Origin: Dioscorea cayenensis subsp. rotundata
Lineage: Eukaryota > Streptophyta > Magnoliopsida > Dioscoreales > Dioscoreaceae
DNA: 64,000 nucleotides
NCBI RefSeq assembly: GCF_009730915.1
Contig: NC_052472.1
Location: 18,382,382-18,446,381 of the forward strand
Reading direction: 5' to 3'
In this document: positions 58,687 through 64,000 of the stretch, piece after piece
Position numbering within the stretch: the stretch's first letter is position 1
How the letters are laid out: every line of letters begins with the position of its first letter
The notes under the pieces: model-generated
The model's input: the letters and a program-made list of their open reading frames with translations, nothing else
The model's database searches: none
What the model was told of the DNA's origin: nothing
Made by a program: the position numbers and the translations under genes

Positions 58687-60841
58687 ATGTTTTTCATCAA
58701 AGAGAGCAAAGATTCATGCCTCAGTTTGGCGGAACGGGTCGGATCCGAGGCCATCACTAACGGATCCAACTTCGTCTTCTCACCGCTGTCGATCCGAGTG
58801 GCGCTTAGCTTGGCAGCCGTTGGATCGAAAGCAGCGACGTCGGATCGGATGCTTTCTTTCCTCGGATCCGGATCCGTTGAGGAGCTCAACGCCGTTTCCG
58901 TTCGCCTGCTTGGAACGGTACGGTTAAACGGGACGGATGAACCCGGTTCGATCTCGTTTGTGAACGGGATTTGGGTGGACCGATCGGTTGATATGAACCC
59001 GGTTTTTGAGGTGCTCGCCCGATCGGTCTATGGAGCTGCTGCCGAGTCAGTAGATTTTCAGACCAAGGTCAGTTTCGGAATTTCATTTTGTTTTTTTATC
59101 AATATTATTATCATGTTTTTTTTTATTATGAGAGTGGTATGTAATTTTCTTTTCATATAAAAGATTAAGGATTAAGTCCGTGGCTTGTCAATAGTTTTTA
59201 AAAAAATAAATCTAATATGTTTATTATCATAATTAAATTTGTCAATTATTATCAATAGTTTATATGACAAAGGGGTTGACAAAGGGGAAAAACCCCTGAG
59301 TTAGTCAAGTGACATGCACTGAGTTAATGCTTTGCGTACCCTTACATTAGGTTATTGGGGTTCACATGTGGTCCAAATTTCTGTGATGTTAATTATTTTT
59401 ATGTAGGACTGGAACTCTCTCAATTTTTTCTTTTCCCCGAGAAGGGCCAAGAGTCAATATGACTTTGGCATAAAAACTATTTTAATTAATATCCACTATA
59501 AAACATATAAAAAAAATTCTAAGAGCAAGGTGAGATTTTATTTTTTTTATTATTTTTTTTATTACATAGGATTACCAAGATTGTGAAGGGAGTTAATCCC
59601 TCAAGCTCTCGTTTGGTACAAAAAAAAAAGAATTACTTTTTATTTTTTTTAAAAGGGAGATAAAAGTCTATGTCTATGACGCATGAGTGTCACTTATAAA
59701 TTAATTCATCCCTTATTAATTACCATCTTTTTAACTTAGAAATGCTAGAAAAAAAAAAAATCTTGTTTACAAATATAGCTTCAACCGATGGCTTTGATAG
59801 ATTTGATTAACCAAACAAACTTCTTTCACAGAACTCCACAAATAATATTCTATGGCTTTGATTTGTATAAATAATATTTTCAATTTTATGTTTTTCACTT
59901 ATATTTCTGAAATTCATATGTATCTTCATATATATATACATACAAAATTTTTAGGAAAAAATAGAGATTACATGAAATTTCTAGGTTTTAAAGGGTATAT
60001 ATCAGCATGGGTTGATGTATTAATTTGAGAATTTGTTTTAATTTCAAATAAAAAGTCTATTGAAGTAGCAAAGGGGGTGAATGGTTGGGTGGAGAAAGAG
60101 ACTAATGGTTTGATCAAGAATCTCCTTCCTGATGACTCAGTGGACAGTATGACAAGGTTAATCATAACCAATGCACTCTACTTCAAAGGACTATGGAAAC
60201 ATAGGTTTGATATTTCTAAAACAAGAGAAAAAGAATTCCATCTTCTTGATAGCACCATCATCAAAGCACCATTCATGACCAGCAAAGAAGACCAGTTCAT
60301 CACCTCCTTTGATGGCTTCCAAGTTCTTCGTCTTCCTTATCAAAAACACGAAGATACAAAGAGCTTTTCGATGTATATATATCTCCCTGATGATCTTTTC
60401 GGCCTTCATCGACTTCTGGAAAAAGTAGCTAATGAACCAGGCTTTGTAAGCAACCACATTCCTCTCAGGAGAGTAGAAGTTGGCAGGTTCATGATACCAA
60501 AGTTTAAGTTCTCATATGGTTTTGAGGTGTCTAAAGTTTTGAAGAGTTTGGGATTGGAACTTCCCTTCAGTGAAAATGCTGACTTTTCTGGCATGATTTT
60601 GAGTTCATCTTCTGCTGACAAGTTGTTTATATCCAGTGTGTATCACAAGGCTACAATTGAAGTGGAAGAGGAAGGAACTGTGGCTGCTGCTGCAACTGGT
60701 TTGGTTGCTAAACTAATGTGTTATGTTCCTCCTGTGAACTTTGTTGCAGATCATCCTTTCATGTTTGTCATTAGAGAGGATGTTACTGGGGCACTGCTCT
60801 TCTTTGGGGTTGTTGTTAATCCTTTACTTTCTGCTGATTAG
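58687..60841 (+). CDS. Serpin (plant clade, Z-type), intact, two exons
   Basis: Exon 1 is 58687-59067 and exon 2 is 60056-60841, with a phase-0 GT-AG intron after VDFQTK, the usual plant serpin position; total 388 residues, normal for the family. Exon 1 has NGSNFVFSPLSIRVALSLAA and SFVNGIWVD. Exon 2 has [56 protein letters not shown] and VADHPFMFVIREDVTGALLF. The hinge EEGTVAAAAT is small-residue rich, as inhibitory serpins require, though P13 is Val where Glu is usual. Counting from the hinge, P4-P1 is AKLM (60717-60728) with Cys at P1', so cleavage after Met (or Leu at P2) is predicted. Serpins trap proteases irreversibly; plant ones often act on papain-like or chymotrypsin-like enzymes. 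There is no signal peptide, so it should be cytosolic. Confidence 0.93.
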
Positions 60842-62207
60842 ATTAAAACAAAAATTAAGGAAATAAATAGTTTATGTTTGAGTTTGATGAGGAGACTTAC
60901 ACTCAATATTCTCCTATGTTGTTATGAATCAGTAAATTATATGTAGCAACAAGTATATGTAGTCACTTGTACTTGTTGAAAGCCTTATAATATGCATTAT
61001 GTTTATGAAATGCGGAAATTCTCATATGAACATTATTAGTCAAACCCTCCTCCTTAATACCAACAGAAGTTAGTTCAAACAGTAGAAACTTGAATTTAAG
61101 CTGTTTTGAATCCACTTCTTTGTATATACACAAAATATATACTGAGAAATATCTTCTTCCCATTAAAAACTAATTTAAAACTTATAATAGCTTTTAGAAT
61201 AGTAGTTCAAGGAATACCACTTTACATATGATTTACCACAATCTTAATACTAAACCTTATATTAATTAATTAATTAATTTAATTAATTAGGCGACAATGT
61301 ATTGTCAAGGGACAGTCATGTACGGAAGTGTGCTAGTTACGATGGCTTCTAGACATCCTAAAAAAAATCCCTCTGCCCTGCAATCCTAGAGAGGTGAAAC
61401 CATTGTTTCTCCTACATGCAACCCAAACCACTGTCTGTGAATAGTAGTACAAAAACAATACTTGACCCAAGTGTCTAGTGCGTGAATAGTACATGAACAG
61501 TACTACTGGGAGAAGGATTTGAACCCTTGCCCTCCTCTCACATTTTTGGGTCATTTGGTTCGCAGTAATGATATATTACCACTGTAATGAGATTACCATA
61601 ATAATGAGATCAGAAATGTTATATGCCTAGGAATTTTTTAGTAATGTAGGATTACTATGTTTGGTTGAGAACTTATATTACTAGTAATCTTTTAGTACCA
61701 TATGTGGTTAGTTATAGTAATTACTTTTGTAATATGTCAAATTTTCCCAAATATCCCTATTTTTAAAAATTCTAATTTAAAGTAATTAAATAAATACACA
61801 AATAAATCTTAATATCAAAAATTATTTTTTACATATTTTTTTAAATACCTATGTATTTAAAATTTTGAGTAATAATGCTCTAAATTCCTGTAATATTTTC
61901 ATATTACTACAAACTAAACAATCTCTTTGTATCATACCAATGGACTATCCAATGTTATTGATTATTAATTAATTTTAAATGAGTACTGTTCCAAAAGAAG
62001 TATTTCCCAAACTTGAGCCCCAAGGAAGCCATACTAAACTTAAGCCCTAAGGAATTCATACTTTATTTGTATGATTTAAAAAAGAGAAGACTTCCATGTT
62101 GACTTTGTCATAGCAAACTTTTCACTACAAATATGCACATGTATACGCATTACTCGCCTCACTCATTGCTCATTTGCTCATAGAAACACAAGACTAAAAA
62201 GAAGGAT
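60842..62207. other. Spacer between the two serpins
   Basis: It contains the 3' untranslated region of the first serpin, the repeated spacer also seen at 47467-49000, and a shortened TIR element at 61551-61945. The last ~100 bp before 62208 ('cactacaaatatgcacatg') are the promoter-proximal region of the next serpin. No gene is seen. Confidence 0.65.
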
Positions 62208-64000
62208 ATGGCTGACCAATGCATGCTTGTTGGGGAGAAGGAGGGAATGAAAGCAGCTACAAATGAATCAAACTTCATATATTCACCCATGTCCATTAGG
62301 GCAGCCCTTAGTCTAGCCGCACTTGGAGCCAAGCGAGAGACCCTAAATCAGATGCTATCTTTCTTGGGATATGATACTATTGCTAATCTTAAAGCAGCCT
62401 CTGCTCGTCTTGTCCACGTCATCAAGACTTCTGACAGTGATCATGACAGTGGGCCCGAGCTTTCCTTTGTCAATGGGATTTGGTTTGATCAGTCAAAGTT
62501 TTTGATGCCAGAGTTTCTTCAAGTCGCAGCGTCCGTTTATAAAGCATTCACGGAATGTGTTGACTTTAACCAGGTTTGCATTTTATTTATTTACTTATTT
62601 TTTTAAAAAAAAATTATTTATTTTATTATAAATATATTATATTTTAATAATAATAACAAGTTGTTACTTCCAGATATTTGAGATTTGTTATATATATATA
62701 TATATAGAGGATCGATCCTCTATGCACGTTCACAGATTTTTTAATCTGTAAACGTTGCTTTGGACCGTTGGATTTTGATCCAACGATCAGACACTATTTA
62801 ATGAACAGTATTACTGTGCTTATGAACAGTAACACAGTAAAAAAGTAGGATGCACAATAAAAACAAAATTAAAACTAATAAACTCACTAATTTAGGATTA
62901 GCTCTCACTGTAGCCACAGGTTAGTATTACTGTAGCTCTCTGTGGACGTCTATGCACGTCCACAGAGAACCTTTTCTCATATATATATATATATATATAT
63001 ATATGAATTCTTCTCTTCTATATTGGTCCAAAGCAAGAGTTACTAAGCTAGATAAATCAAATCCAGGTATATTATTTCATAAAAGGTTTGCTAAATATTT
63101 TTTCAATTTTAATTTATTCTTTTAATACATTCCAGGTATATTATTTCATAAAATTTTTGCTAAATATTTTTTCAATTTTAATTTATTCTTTTAATACATT
63201 TTATTTGAAAAAATTTTATTTTAATTTTGTTATTAGAAAATCTCCCAATAGTTTTAAAGACATATCTATAATATTTTAATTGATTTTTTCTTAATTTATC
63301 ATGGTGTGATTTTCAGACTAGTGCAGGTAAATTTATTCTTTAATTGTTTTTATTTAATAATATTTAATATTATTTCAAAAATTTTATTAGCCATGCCTAT
63401 CTTCTTAACATGTCGAGAGATTTTCTACAATTACATAAAATTTCAAAAACTCCCCCCATCATTTTACCGGACCTGTCTATTAAAAACTTCTGGTGTATAA
63501 GTAAATTGTTTTTGAAAATTTAATGATATTGTTACTATTTATTTATATTCTTTACATAAACTTTATTTTTTATGTAATTTATATAATGGTTGGCAAATGA
63601 CACAGCCTAACAAGGTAACAAAAGAGGTGAATGACTGGGTGGAGAAAGAGACCAATGGCAAAATCAAAGATCTCATACCAATCAACTCTATGAGTCCTTT
63701 AGACCAAGTCATCCTCTGCAATGCACTCCATTTCAAGGGAGCATGGCAGCACAAGTTTAATAAATCCCAAACAAGAGACAAAACCTTCCACCTTCTCAAT
63801 GGCAACACCATCCAAACTCCCTTCATGACCAGCAAACAAGACCAGTTCATAACTTCCTTCTCTGGCTTCTCGGTCCTCCGATTACCTTTCCGACAAACCA
63901 GAGACTTCTCAAGGAGTTTTTCCATGAATATAATCCTCCCAAATGACACAACTGGCTTCATTCCTCTCATGCAAAGAATTTCCAATGAACCCAACTTCAT
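62208..64000 (+). CDS. Serpin, second gene, cut by the window edge
   Basis: Exon 1 (62208-62573) encodes 122 residues, MADQCMLVGEKEGMKAATNE, then SNFIYSPMSIRAALSLAALG and SFVNGIWFDQSKF, ending VDFNQ at a GT donor. Exon 2 begins after 'gacacag' at 63606 ([20 protein letters not shown], then VILCNALHFKGAW and TPFMTSKQDQFITSF) and is open to the last base. The intron position and phase match the first serpin. The reactive loop lies beyond the window, so specificity cannot be read. No defect is visible. It is clearly more diverged from the 58687 gene than psi-1 is. Confidence 0.9.
62690..63004. mobile_element. Possible (TA)n-inserted MITE in the serpin intron
   Basis: A ~280-bp segment between two TA runs starts 'gaggatcgatcctctatgca' and ends with 'tctatgcacgtccacagaga'. 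The two sides carry related 'ctatgcacgt(t/c)cacaga' blocks. Short palindromes ('ccgttggattttgatccaac') are inside. Insertion into TA microsatellites is known for some plant MITEs. The arms do not form one clean inverted repeat, so the call is tentative. Confidence 0.4.

Noticed and set aside
63563-64000. Minus-strand 145-codon ORF at the right edge
   Set aside because: Shadow of the second serpin's exon 2, which is clearly coding on the plus strand.

Overview
This is nuclear DNA of a flowering plant. The evidence is spliced genes with GT-AG introns, a plant-type serpin family, a P-class PPR gene, an LTI65/CAP160-type stress gene, and several classes of plant transposon (L1-type LINEs, Copia, CACTA, MULE-like, hAT-like MITEs and a SINE). 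The strong 5'-to-3' GC gradient in the PPR gene hints at a monocot, but the species cannot be fixed from this window. Four host genes look complete or nearly so: an NT-C2/coiled-coil gene (4704-8580), an LTI65-like gene (18104-19184), a serpin (58687-60841), and a second serpin that runs off the right edge (62208-64000). The PPR gene (35066-36429) is almost whole but carries two +1 frameshifts.

Layout. 1-4.4 kb is AT-rich intergenic DNA with short repeats. 4.4-8.6 kb is the NT-C2 gene. 9.5-17.2 kb is a minus-strand LINE of about 6.2 kb, split inside its reverse transcriptase by a 1.48-kb element with ~255-bp terminal inverted repeats that carries pieces of host genes, including a spliced-type PP2C phosphatase fragment. 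17.5-19.2 kb holds a SINE and the LTI65-like gene with an ABA-type promoter. 19.6-25.4 kb is a graveyard of MITEs, a LINE fragment and two solo LTRs with matching target duplications. 25.58-33.94 kb is a CACTA element with both ends and a TTC target duplication. 35.0-36.9 kb is the PPR gene followed by a duplicate of its own 3' end. 37.4-39.0 kb holds two MITE-like elements, one of which carries an ARF1 fragment.

39.7-64.0 kb is a serpin cluster built by repeated duplication. It contains pseudogene psi-1 (39.75-41.46 kb), pseudogene psi-2 (51.9-52.7 kb), an intact serpin and a third serpin. The spacers between them are copies of one another. They have been expanded by a minus-strand LINE holding a complete Copia element (GAAGG target duplication), by a plus-strand LINE that replaced the first exon of psi-2, and by a ~2.4-2.5-kb tandem duplication.

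The most biologically interesting signal is in the serpins. Psi-1 and the intact serpin are almost identical except at the four residues P4-P1 of the reactive-centre loop, which decide protease specificity. No wholly new system is claimed. The notable points are this loop divergence, two independent gene-fragment captures by TIR elements, and the nested insertion history.
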